Part shown: positions 29,381 to 37,099 of the stretch, piece by piece
Layout: each line of letters opens with the position of its first letter
How positions within the stretch are numbered: position 1 is the first letter of the stretch
From: CAIUGU01 sp040080215
GTDB taxonomy: Bacteria; Pseudomonadota; Gammaproteobacteria; Steroidobacterales; Steroidobacteraceae
DNA: 64,000 bases
Assembly: GCA_040080215.1 (NCBI GenBank)
Contig: JBEBIT010000006.1
Location: forward strand, 1 to 64,000
Reading direction: 5' to 3'
Notes under the pieces: model-generated
Told to the model about the DNA's origin: nothing
What the model saw: the letters and a program-made list of their open reading frames with translations, nothing else
Database searches by the model: none
Program-made: the position numbers and the translations under genes

Positions 29381-29800
29381 ATGTCAGCCTACCCGCGTGG
29401 CGGCAACCTGGCCGCCTATCAGACCGTCGCTACCCATGGCGGTGTTGCTGCATCCGACCCGCATGGCCTGATCATCATGTTGCTCGATGGCGCGATGGAG
29501 CGGATAGCAGCCGCCCGCGGGTACATGGCCAACGGCGTCCATGCCGAAAAGGGGCGGTTGCTGGGGCGTGCCATGGCCATCGTCGACGAGCTGCGCATCA
29601 GTCTGGATCGCTCACGTGGCGGTGAGCTCGCGCAGAACCTCGAGGCCCTGTATGACTACATCAGCCGCCAACTCATGCGAGCGAACGCCGAGAACAGGCC
29701 AGATCTGCTCGACGAAGTGACCGGGCTCATGCACGAGATCCGGACTGCGTGGATTGCGATCCCCGTGGAAGCGCGTTCAGGGCAAGCCGGCGGCAGATGA
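29381..29800 (+). CDS. fliS: FliS, flagellin export chaperone
   Basis: Chaperone that binds the flagellin C-terminus and prevents premature polymerisation. The 139-residue helical protein contains the FliS motif HGLIIMLLDGAMERIAAARGYM, then the block NLEALYDYISRQLMRANAEN, and EVTGLMHEIRTAW near the end. Its stop overlaps the ATG of the FliT-like gene (ATGA). The flagellin partner is encoded about 2 kb upstream. Confidence 0.95.
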   Translation: MSAYPRGGNLAAYQTVATHGGVAASDPHGLIIMLLDGAMERIAAARGYMANGVHAEKGRLLGRAMAIVDELRISLDRSRGGELAQNLEALYDYISRQLMRANAENRPDLLDEVTGLMHEIRTAWIAIPVEARSGQAGGR

Positions 29801-30087
29801 GTCTTCGCCCAATGATCGGATCTCCCTCGTCCAGTCGTCTGCTTGTGAGCGGAATCCTCGGCCAGACCTCGCAACTTGTCCGGTACGCGTTGGGCGGCAA
29901 CTGGAGCGGAGTCGTGGCAGCGGCCGAGCGGCGCCGCGAGCTGCTTCGCCGACTGGAGAACCACTGCTCTTCGCAGGAAGAGGCGGTTGTTACGGCTCTG
30001 CGCCAGGCGGTAGCAGAATCTGATCGAGCGCTGGCAACCATGGGATCCGCTTCAATGGTTTCCCGGTCAGGGTTCGTGTTACGGTGA
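29797..30087 (+). CDS. FliT-like flagellar export chaperone
   Basis: Short helical protein of 96 residues starting at an ATG that overlaps the fliS stop. In the pattern typical of FliT, a first helix (ILGQTSQLVRYALGGNWSG) leads into a W-x-x-V...E-x-R-R-x-L-L segment (AAERRRELLRRLENHC) and a last helix. FliT proteins chaperone FliD. Sequence identity to FliT is low by eye, and the call leans on size, helix pattern and position after fliS. It overlaps the following PilZ-like reading frame by GTGA if that gene uses its upstream start. Confidence 0.6.
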   Translation: MSLRPMIGSPSSSRLLVSGILGQTSQLVRYALGGNWSGVVAAAERRRELLRRLENHCSSQEEAVVTALRQAVAESDRALATMGSASMVSRSGFVLR

Positions 30088-30116
30088 CTGCGCCCATTTA
30101 CACCCGGGGAGCCGCC

Positions 30117-30686
30117 ATGTACGAGGGAACGGACACAATCGTCCTCTACGAAGAGCTCGCCTACGAGGACGTCCTGCCATTGGCGTGGCGTCCACATCGC
30201 CAGCCCCTGGATCCTGCGGTCGTCACCAGCTTCAGCGAGCGGAACCTCCACGTGCTGCAGGCCTGTGCGGCCATCGAAGAGCATGGCCAGCAGGAAAAGA
30301 AGGACGACACGTCGCCCGTGGCGGGCGAACTATTGCGCCTTGACCTGAAGGTCAATCTCTTGCTCGACCTGCTCGGGCAACTGGTCGTTGCCAATCAGCC
30401 GCGTCCCCCAGCCACGCCCGTCCGCTTCAACGCGCTCGGCGCCACCTGGAAGTCATCGGGCACCGAGCCGCTGCCGGCCGGGGAAGGCGTTTTGGAGATC
30501 TACCTGCGCGACAGCTTGCCGCAACCGTTGCGTCTGCTGGGGCGAATCACCGCGTCCGATCCGGACGGGCGAGTGAAGGCGCGGTTCATTCCCCCGAGCG
30601 ACACGATCGCAGACCTCATCGAGAAGCTGGCTTTCCGCCGCCACAGGCGCCAGGTGGCAGGCGCGAGACAGTCCCGACGCGGGTAG
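30117..30686 (+). CDS. PilZ-like domain protein of the flagellar cluster
   Basis: Probably a divergent PilZ (c-di-GMP receptor family) protein, as found behind fliS/fliT in Xanthomonas-type clusters. From the ATG at 30117 (GGGGA six nt upstream) it has 189 residues. The N-terminal half is helical (VVTSFSERNLHVLQACAAIEE, LRLDLKVNLLLDLLGQLV). The C-terminal half is a beta-rich region with VRFNALGATW, VLEIYLRDSLPQPLRLLG and a basic tail. The canonical RxxxR and (D/N)xSxxG motifs are not clearly present, so nucleotide binding is doubtful. A GTG at 30084 overlapping the previous stop is an alternative start. Confidence 0.55.
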   Translation: MYEGTDTIVLYEELAYEDVLPLAWRPHRQPLDPAVVTSFSERNLHVLQACAAIEEHGQQEKKDDTSPVAGELLRLDLKVNLLLDLLGQLVVANQPRPPATPVRFNALGATWKSSGTEPLPAGEGVLEIYLRDSLPQPLRLLGRITASDPDGRVKARFIPPSDTIADLIEKLAFRRHRRQVAGARQSRRG

Positions 30687-31105
30687 CGTCGGAAGCGTGC
30701 TCCAGGTCTCTTGAGGGTCGGGATCAGGGGCGGACTCATGGTTCTGCTGGTGCGAGGGCGCTATTTTTGCGTCTAGTCGCAGCGCTGCCCTGAACACCAG
30801 CAAGAAATGCCGTCACCCTGTCGACCTTCTCGTCCATCGAAATCGCCCGGCTTCGATAGCGCGTCGATCCCATGTCAGCCGATGCCTTCGCGGGTCAGGT
30901 TGCTACCCGTGAACGTTTTTCATAATGCAATCCATGCTGTTAATCCGTATGCTGCTAACCCCAAGGAAGGCATGGAAGCGTTCCGGGCCACAAGAAACAG
31001 GATTTTCGCCACCAGACCAATGAACGATCAGTCGCTCGGGCCCGATCTCGAATCTGCCGTTGCGCACGCCGGGCGTTCGGCGGACCGTTGTGAAAGCGAG
31101 GCGCC
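30687..31105. other. Region upstream of fleQ without a recognised gene
   Basis: No convincing gene in 419 bp. A hairpin without T-run (CCGACGC-GGGTA-GCGTCGG, 30674-30692) straddles the end of the preceding gene. A possible promoter lies at 30900-30926. A 103-codon open frame covers part of the region but overlaps the fleQ start and has no recognisable features. Confidence 0.5.
30900..30926 (+). promoter_or_regulatory. Possible sigma-70 promoter of fleQ
   Basis: TTGCTA and CATAAT are separated by 15 bp, slightly short of the preferred spacing. The leader to fleQ would be about 170 nt. The boxes are the best seen in this region but remain weak evidence. Confidence 0.3.
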
Positions 31106-32599
31106 ATGGGTGCACTAGAACGTGCCGTGGTCGTCTACGACTGCGATATCGACCGCGCAGCGGCCGTCGCCGACGCGCTCAGGCTCCTTGATCTCGAGCC
31201 GCTGCTGATCGACCACGCAGCGCTCATGCGGACGATGATCCAGTCTCCCAGTTCGCGTCAGGCGCTGTTGATCGGCGACGTTGCAGACGCGCCCGATTGG
31301 CGGGAACTAGGCCATGCCCTGAGGGGGTACCTCAGCGATGTAAGGGTTGTTGCGTACGGCCCCAGAGATGTTGCGGACCAGGTGATCGCTGCGGCGGGTA
31401 GCGCCCGGGTCACCCGGTTGCCATTCCCCTTCAAGAACTCCGCGTTGGCCGCCGCACTCCGCGGCCCCGCGACCAGCCTCGCTGCAACTTCCGATGTCCG
31501 TATGCCTACGGGCTCGTCCGTCGCCATTCGCGACGTATCGCGGCTGATCCGCCAGGTCGCCGCCCACGATTCCAGCGTGCTGGTCCTCGGCGAGTCGGGA
31601 ACCGGCAAGGAGCTCGTGGCACGGGCCATCCATGATTCGAGTCCGAGGCGGCAGCGTCCGTTCGTCGCAATCAACTGCGGTGCCATCCCCGCTGAATTGC
31701 TCGAGAGCGAGCTGTTCGGTCACGAGAAGGGTTCGTTCACCGGGGCGGTGACTGCACGCAAGGGCCGGTTCGAGATTGCCGAGGGCGGCACCCTGTTCCT
31801 GGACGAGATCGGCGACATGAGCCTGCCGATGCAGGTCAAGCTGCTGCGGGTACTGCAGGAACGCATCTTCGAACGGGTCGGCAACCATGTGCCGATTCGC
31901 TGCAACGTCAGGATCATCGCGGCCACCCATCGCAACCTGGAGGACTCCATCCGCCGGGGCACCTTCCGCGAGGATCTTTTCTACCGACTGAACGTGTTCC
32001 CGATCGAGCTGCCCAGCCTGCGCGCGCGCATCGAGGATCTCGGCGCCTTGCTGACCGACTTCGTCGAACACAACCAGGCGGAGGGCCGGGGCAGAGTGCA
32101 GCTGTCGGCGCCAGCGCTCAAGGCCCTGCAGGAGTATTCCTGGCCGGGCAACGTGCGGGAGCTCGGCAATCTGGTCGAGCGACTTTCCATCCTTTCGCCG
32201 GACCGGGTCGTGGGGGTGCGGGATCTTCCGCTCAAGTACCAGCCCACCGGATGGCTGCCTGAAGACGAGATCGAGGCCGAGGCGGTCGCAGCAAATGAAG
32301 TCCCGGTCGCTGCAGGGTCGCTTCCCGAGCTGAAGCCGAGCGCCGTCGAGGCGCTGATCGCGGCCGATGACGACTGGAGCGGGCTCCGCACCGCCTCCTT
32401 ATCACAGCTGCCACCGGACGGGCTGGACCTCAAGGAGCACATGTACAACATCGAGCGCGCGCTGATCCAGCAAGCACTTGACCGTGCCGGCGGCACCGTA
32501 GCCCACGCCGCCCGTCTTCTAAACCTGCGCCGGACGACGCTGGTCGAAAAGCTCCGCAAGTTCGACCTGGCCGTGGGCGAGGAAGCGACGGAACTTTGA
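31106..32599 (+). CDS. fleQ: FleQ, sigma-54-dependent flagellar master activator
   Basis: Enhancer-binding protein at the top of the flagellar hierarchy in Pseudomonas-like bacteria. The 497 residues comprise a receiver-like N-terminal FleQ domain lacking a clear phospho-acceptor site (about 1-130), an AAA+ domain (Walker A GESGTGKELVAR, Walker B GGTLFLDEIGDMS) and a Fis-type helix-turn-helix (AHAARLLNLRRTTLVEKLRK). The sigma-54 contact loop reads GSFTGA rather than the usual GAFTGA. The LFRS c-di-GMP motif known from Pseudomonas FleQ is replaced by DVRM at the aligned place. A second sigma-54 activator follows. Confidence 0.92.
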   Translation: MGALERAVVVYDCDIDRAAAVADALRLLDLEPLLIDHAALMRTMIQSPSSRQALLIGDVADAPDWRELGHALRGYLSDVRVVAYGPRDVADQVIAAAGSARVTRLPFPFKNSALAAALRGPATSLAATSDVRMPTGSSVAIRDVSRLIRQVAAHDSSVLVLGESGTGKELVARAIHDSSPRRQRPFVAINCGAIPAELLESELFGHEKGSFTGAVTARKGRFEIAEGGTLFLDEIGDMSLPMQVKLLRVLQERIFERVGNHVPIRCNVRIIAATHRNLEDSIRRGTFREDLFYRLNVFPIELPSLRARIEDLGALLTDFVEHNQAEGRGRVQLSAPALKALQEYSWPGNVRELGNLVERLSILSPDRVVGVRDLPLKYQPTGWLPEDEIEAEAVAANEVPVAAGSLPELKPSAVEALIAADDDWSGLRTASLSQLPPDGLDLKEHMYNIERALIQQALDRAGGTVAHAARLLNLRRTTLVEKLRKFDLAVGEEATEL

Positions 32600-32692
32600 C
32601 GGCAAGGCCTTGCCGCCTCGCGCTGTGCGTGTTGGCGGCCGTACAAAAGTCCCCGTCCTGACGCCCGAGCCGTTCTCCCGGCTACCCCCGAT

Positions 32693-32708
32693 TGTGATTC
32701 GCCGCACA
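32693..32708. promoter_or_regulatory. TGTGA-N6-GCACA palindrome upstream of a sigma-54 promoter
   Basis: TGTGATTCGCCGCACA matches 9 of 10 fixed positions of TGTGA-N6-TCACA. Its centre is about 65 bp before the -24 GG at 32765, the same arrangement as at flgB and similar to fliL. Confidence 0.5.
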
Positions 32709-32763
32709 TCCGCGACATCCGGATGGCCGCGCAGGCGGCAACAGACTGCCTCCCGGCAAATCG

Positions 32764-32779
32764 CGGCATAGAACTTGCT
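32764..32779 (+). promoter_or_regulatory. Sigma-54 promoter of the second activator gene
   Basis: CGGCATAGAACTTGCT keeps GGCA and TTGCT with exactly 10 bp between GG and GC. It places the second activator under sigma-54 and presumably FleQ, as for fleSR in Pseudomonas. Confidence 0.75.
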
Positions 32780-32823
32780 ATCTGACTTCCCGGGCACCTC
32801 CATCTCGCCCACCGGGAGTCTGA

Positions 32824-33888
32824 ATGAGCGTCGATCAGTCGGGAGTCATCCCGGAGTTCCAAGCGGACACGCCGGCCGTCACGGCCAGCATGCGGCGCGC
32901 CGAAGCCGACCTCGTCGCGTGCGCGCAGAGCTCGCGGGACCTTGTCGAACTGGCCCGACGGGTTGCCGCCAGCGACTGCACGGTACTCATCGCCGGAGAG
33001 TCGGGAACCGGCAAGGAAGTCCTGTCCCGCTTCATCCATACCCAATCGCCCAGGCGCAATGGACCGTTCATCGCCGTCAATTGCGCGGCCATCCCGGAAA
33101 ACATGCTGGAGGCAATGCTCTTCGGCTACGAACGCGGCGCGTTTACCGGCGCGCATGCAACGCATGCCGGCAAGTTCGAACAGGCGCAGGGCGGCACGTT
33201 GCTGCTCGACGAAATCACCGAGATGCCACTTGGGCTGCAGGCCAAGCTGCTGCGGGTGATCCAGGAGCGTGAGGTCGAGCGCCTGGGTGGCCGCAACACG
33301 GTGGCGCTCGACGTGCGCATCCTCGCCACCACGAACCGCAATCTCCGGACCGAAGTCGCCGCGGGGCGGTTCCGGGAGGACCTTTTCTATCGGTTGAACG
33401 TATTTCCCCTGTGCGTCAGCCCGTTGCGGGAGCGCCGGGACGACATCCTGCCGCTCGCGATGCGCTTGCTGACGCAGCGGTGCCGACCCGGTGAACGCAT
33501 TCCTGCGCTCAGCGCGGACGCCGCACATGTGCTGCTGACCTATCCGTGGCCGGGCAACGTGCGAGAACTGGACAACCTGGTCCAGCGGGCACTGATCCTC
33601 GTGAATGGACCGATCATCGAGATCGAGCATATCCACTTCGAGATGTTCGACAGTCCGCGCGCCCTCCAGAAGCCCGCCAAGCCGGTGTCTGCCGACGCGC
33701 ACATCGAAGACCAGCCGGACCTTGCAGGTTCGATCGAAAGTGTGGAGCGCGAACTGATCCTGCAGGCGCTGCGTGCCGGCAGGGGCAGTCGCCAGGCCGC
33801 TGCCGAACGTCTTGGCATCAGCCCGCGCACGCTGAGATACAAACTGGCGCGGCTCAGGAACTCCGGAATCGAGGTCCCTGCGGCATGA
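32824..33888 (+). CDS. Sigma-54-dependent activator without receiver domain (FleR/FlbD-like)
   Basis: NtrC-family enhancer-binding protein of 354 residues, probably driving the middle flagellar genes. It has only about 40 residues before the AAA+ domain (GESGTGKEVLSR, canonical GAFTGA in ERGAFTGAHA, GGTLLLDEITEM, YPWPGNVRELDN). A C-terminal Fis-type helix-turn-helix follows (RQAAAERLGISPRTLRYKLARL). The AAA+ and DNA-binding parts resemble FleR, FlrC and FlbD, but those carry a phosphorylated receiver domain that is missing here. No sensor kinase gene lies nearby. The stop overlaps the fliE start (ATGA). Confidence 0.85.
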   Translation: MSVDQSGVIPEFQADTPAVTASMRRAEADLVACAQSSRDLVELARRVAASDCTVLIAGESGTGKEVLSRFIHTQSPRRNGPFIAVNCAAIPENMLEAMLFGYERGAFTGAHATHAGKFEQAQGGTLLLDEITEMPLGLQAKLLRVIQEREVERLGGRNTVALDVRILATTNRNLRTEVAAGRFREDLFYRLNVFPLCVSPLRERRDDILPLAMRLLTQRCRPGERIPALSADAAHVLLTYPWPGNVRELDNLVQRALILVNGPIIEIEHIHFEMFDSPRALQKPAKPVSADAHIEDQPDLAGSIESVERELILQALRAGRGSRQAAAERLGISPRTLRYKLARLRNSGIEVPAA

Positions 33889-34229
33889 GCACCATGGAAA
33901 TCGACCGGGTTCTCTCGCAAATCCGTTCGCTGTCGGCACAGGCGAGTGCGGGCGCCGCGAAGCCGGCGATGGCAGACGCCGCTCAAGGCGCGGGTTCGGT
34001 CGCGAACTCCGGCTTCGCACAGTTGATGCGCCAGGGCATCGAGCAGGTCAACTCGGCGCAGCAAAGCGCAAGCCGCATGGCGACAGCCTTCGAACGCGGT
34101 ACCCCGGGCATCGAGCTGCCGCAGGTGATGCTCGAGATGCAGAAGGCCAGCGTGTCGTTCCGCGCCTTGACCGAGGTGCGCAATCGCATGGTCAGCGCAT
34201 ACCAGGAAATCATGAACATGCCTATCTAG
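33885..34229 (+). CDS. fliE: FliE, MS-ring/rod junction protein
   Basis: Adapter between the FliF ring and the rod, and an early export substrate. The 114-residue protein begins MSTMEIDRVLSQIRSL at an ATG overlapping the stop of the upstream activator; an internal ATG at 33894 is possible. The C-terminal signature is clear: LPQVMLEMQKASVSFRALTE and then VRNRMVSAYQEIMNMPI. Length is typical. It opens the fliEFGHIJK block. Confidence 0.95.
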   Translation: MSTMEIDRVLSQIRSLSAQASAGAAKPAMADAAQGAGSVANSGFAQLMRQGIEQVNSAQQSASRMATAFERGTPGIELPQVMLEMQKASVSFRALTEVRNRMVSAYQEIMNMPI

Positions 34230-34273
34230 GCCAGACGGCCCGGATAGACAGTCGTACGCAGACTTGAGGATGG

Positions 34274-34390
34274 ATGATGATCAGTAACCGTGAAGATCCC
34301 GTGACCGTTGGTGAGCCGAGGCAGGGCGCGCCGCGACGCTCCATTGGCAGCCCGCAAGCGCTGTTGCAGTTGCAGGGAGTGCGCGCATGA
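34274..34390 (+). CDS. Possible 38-codon leader reading frame before fliF
   Basis: A small frame opens with tandem ATG codons (34274 and 34277) behind a GAGGA ribosome-binding site six nt before the second ATG. It encodes a basic, Gln-rich peptide ending LQLQGVRA, and its TGA overlaps the fliF ATG (ATGA). The peptide resembles nothing I know. The coupling suggests it is translated to deliver ribosomes to fliF, which has no good Shine-Dalgarno of its own. Confidence 0.4.
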   Translation: MMISNREDPVTVGEPRQGAPRRSIGSPQALLQLQGVRA

Positions 34391-36087
34391 GTGCTGAAGC
34401 CGCAACGTTGCCGATGGCCTATCGCGTCGGGACGGGAATGAAGCCCATCATGCTGCTGATCGGGGTTGCTGCGGCCATCGCAGCCGGCGTCGGCGTAGCC
34501 ATCTGGACCAAGGGCCCGACGTACGGCCTGCTGTTTGCCGGATTGACGAACCAGGATTCTTCGCAGGTCGTCCAAGCCCTGGATGCCGCCAAAGTGCCCT
34601 ACAAGCTGGATCCCGGCTCGGGTGCCATTTCCGTTCCTGCCGACCAGATTCAAAGCGTGCGCCTGCAGCTTGCGGGACAGGGCCTGCCTGAAGGCGACAA
34701 TGCGGGCTTCGCCGTCATGTCCAAGGATCCGGGGTTCGGGGTCAGCCAGTTCATGGAGAACGCCCGTTACCAGCATGCCCTTGAAACCGAACTCGCAAAG
34801 ACCATCACGAGCCTACAGGCGGTGGGGGGCGCGCGCGTCCATCTCGCGCTCCCGCGGCAATCTGCCTTTGTCAGGGACCGACAGGCCCCGAGTGCGTCGG
34901 TCTTCCTGCAGCTGAAGCCGGGGCGTCGACTGGAATCAGAGCAGGTGACCGCCATCATCAACCTGGTGGCCTCGAGTGTTCCGGAGCTCGAAGCGGGGCA
35001 GGTAACCGTCGTTGACCAGCAGGGCCGACTGCTATCATCACCCAACAGCGACGAAGCGCTTGGTGGACTTCCCACCAAGCAGTTTGAGTTCGCACGCCGC
35101 CTTGAGGAGGACTACGTCCAGCGCATCGAGCAACTCCTGACGCCGCTGGTCGGTGCCGGGCGAGTACGCGCTCAGGTCGCGGTCGACGTCGAGATGGGCG
35201 TCACCGAGGAGGCGCGCGAGAAGTACACGCCCGAGAGCGCGGTGGTTCGCAGCGAGAACCTCGCGGAGCAGTCATCGACCAACGGCTCGGGTCCTCAGGG
35301 CGTGCCCGGTGCGCTGTCCAACCAGCCTCCTGCGCCGGGTGTGGTACTGCCGCCGGGCCAGGCAGCTGGCGCGCAGGATGCGGCGAATGCAACCAGCACG
35401 GAGCCGCAGAGCCAGTCGAAGCAGACCACTCGCAACTACGAAATCGACCGCACGGTGAGCCACACGCGACTGCCCGCCGGTCGTCTGAAGCGGCTCTCGG
35501 TCGCCGTGATCGTGGACAATCCACCAGCGGCCGCGGTGCCCGCACAGGCACCCGGTGCGCCGGCTGATCCCGCCGCACCGCCTGCCGCTGCACCGGCTGC
35601 GACGCCACTCTCCGCCGAGGAAGTCGAGAACCTGACGCGACTGGTGAAGGACGCGGTGGGCTTCGACCAGACCCGCGGCGACAGCGTGAACGTCATGAAT
35701 GCGCCGTTCCATCCGGATCTCATCGAGCCGGTCGAACCGCTTGAAGCGGCGCCGATCTGGGAGAAGCCGTGGGTCCAGGACCTCATCAAGCTGGCTGCCG
35801 GATTGATCGTTCTCCTGGTCCTCGTATTCGTCGTGCTCAAGCCGTTGACGCGTGGCCTGTTGGCCTCGGCCAAGGTGCCCGTCAGGACGCAGTTGCAGGC
35901 GGCCCAGGGTGATGCTGCTGCAGCTGGAGGAGCCGCTGGAGCCGCGCAGGGTGGAGCCCAACAGGGCGCTGCCGGCGGCAAGCCGCTCGCCTACGAACAG
36001 CAAGTGGCGCAGGCCCGCACGCTGGTACAGCAGGATCCCAGGCGCGTAGCGCAGGTTGTAAAGACGTGGGTAGCCGAAGATGAGTGA
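34387..36087 (+). CDS. fliF: FliF, MS-ring protein
   Basis: Inner-membrane ring protein that forms the base of the motor and houses the export gate. The 566 residues contain a first transmembrane segment (PIMLLIGVAAAIAAGVGVAIW) and the ring-building motifs (LDPGSGAISVPADQ, LAGQGLPEGDNAGFAVM, VGGARVHLALPRQSAFV). A second transmembrane segment lies near residue 465 and a C-terminal FliG-binding tail ends VAQVVKTWVAEDE. Two low-complexity stretches rich in Ala, Pro and Gly (about 375-410 and 500-530) are unusual in length. The 3' end overlaps fliG by 8 bp. Confidence 0.96.
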   Translation: MSAEAATLPMAYRVGTGMKPIMLLIGVAAAIAAGVGVAIWTKGPTYGLLFAGLTNQDSSQVVQALDAAKVPYKLDPGSGAISVPADQIQSVRLQLAGQGLPEGDNAGFAVMSKDPGFGVSQFMENARYQHALETELAKTITSLQAVGGARVHLALPRQSAFVRDRQAPSASVFLQLKPGRRLESEQVTAIINLVASSVPELEAGQVTVVDQQGRLLSSPNSDEALGGLPTKQFEFARRLEEDYVQRIEQLLTPLVGAGRVRAQVAVDVEMGVTEEAREKYTPESAVVRSENLAEQSSTNGSGPQGVPGALSNQPPAPGVVLPPGQAAGAQDAANATSTEPQSQSKQTTRNYEIDRTVSHTRLPAGRLKRLSVAVIVDNPPAAAVPAQAPGAPADPAAPPAAAPAATPLSAEEVENLTRLVKDAVGFDQTRGDSVNVMNAPFHPDLIEPVEPLEAAPIWEKPWVQDLIKLAAGLIVLLVLVFVVLKPLTRGLLASAKVPVRTQLQAAQGDAAAAGGAAGAAQGGAQQGAAGGKPLAYEQQVAQARTLVQQDPRRVAQVVKTWVAEDE

Positions 36088-37099
36088 GAAAGAAACGGCC
36101 AAGGGCGGCAGGAGCGGCACCGAACGCGCCGCGATGCTGCTGCTGACGTTGGGCGAGCAGGAAGCGGCCGAAGTACTCAAGCACATGGGTGCGAAGGACG
36201 TGCAGAAAGTTGGTTCCGCGATGGCCCAGATGGCCAACGTATCCCGTGACGAGGTCAGCGGCGTGCTGACCAGGTTCAGTACCGTGCTTGAGAACCAGAC
36301 CTCTCTGGGCGTTGGCTCGGATGACTACATCCGCAGGGTGATGATCAATGCGCTTGGCGAAGACAAGGCATCGGGCGTCATCGACCGAATCCTGGTCGGA
36401 CGCTCGAGCAAGGGCCTCGAGGCCCTCAAGTGGATGGAACCCAAGGCAGTCGCGGAAATCGTCCGCTTCGAACATCCCCAGATCGTTGCCATCGTGCTGT
36501 CGTACCTCGATCCCGACCAGTCTGCGGGGGTGCTGTCGTTGCTGCCAGACAGCGTTCGCGCCGACGTGGTGATGCGCATCGCGACCCTGGACGGCATCCA
36601 GCCTTCCGCCCTGTCGGAACTCAACGAAATCATGGAAAAGCAGTTCGCCGGCAACGGCGGTGGCACGTCGTCCGGGCTGGGTGGGGTCAAGGTGGCGGCC
36701 AACATCGTCAACCTGATGGACATGACGGCAGGCACGACGCTGATGGAGCAGATCCAGAAGTCGGACGAAGCACTGAGCACCCGCATCCAGGACCTGATGT
36801 TCGTCTTCGACAACCTGCTCGAAATCGACGACCGCGGCATGCAGGAGCTGCTGCGCCAGGTCCAGAGCGATCGCCTGCTGCTCGCCTTGAAGGGCGCCGA
36901 GGAGGAGCTCAAGGAAAAGATCTTCAAGAACATGTCCCAGCGTGCCGCGGAAATGCTCAAGGACGACCTGGAAGCAAAGGGGCCCGTGAAGCTGAGTGAA
37001 GTGGAAGCCGCGCAAAAGGAAGTGCTGGCCGTGGCCCGCAAGATGGCCGAGGCCGGAACCCTGGCGCTGGGCGGCAAGGGTGGCGAAGCGTATGTCTGA
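36080..37099 (+). CDS. fliG: FliG, rotor switch protein
   Basis: C-ring protein that contacts the stator and generates torque. The 339-residue product has the N-terminal FliF-binding domain (TERAAMLLLTLGEQEAAEVL), middle domain (FEHPQIVAIVLSYLDPDQS, the EHPQ motif) and C-terminal torque domain with charged residues in QSDRLLLALKGAEEELKEKI. It starts inside the end of fliF and ends inside the start of fliH. Confidence 0.97.
   Translation: MSEKETAKGGRSGTERAAMLLLTLGEQEAAEVLKHMGAKDVQKVGSAMAQMANVSRDEVSGVLTRFSTVLENQTSLGVGSDDYIRRVMINALGEDKASGVIDRILVGRSSKGLEALKWMEPKAVAEIVRFEHPQIVAIVLSYLDPDQSAGVLSLLPDSVRADVVMRIATLDGIQPSALSELNEIMEKQFAGNGGGTSSGLGGVKVAANIVNLMDMTAGTTLMEQIQKSDEALSTRIQDLMFVFDNLLEIDDRGMQELLRQVQSDRLLLALKGAEEELKEKIFKNMSQRAAEMLKDDLEAKGPVKLSEVEAAQKEVLAVARKMAEAGTLALGGKGGEAYV

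Noticed and set aside
30807..31118. 103-codon plus-strand open frame upstream of fleQ
   Set aside because: It overlaps the fleQ start in another frame, has no Shine-Dalgarno of note, no recognisable motif and low-complexity composition; treated as chance.
32601..32614. GGCAAGGCCTTGCC palindrome just after fleQ as a terminator
   Set aside because: It is a perfect palindrome with no loop and no T-run, so it cannot form a normal intrinsic terminator.
34352..34367. TGGCAGCCCGCAAGC before fliF as a sigma-54 promoter
   Set aside because: GG-N10-GC spacing is right but the -12 box reads AAGC and it lies inside a small reading frame; too weak to report.
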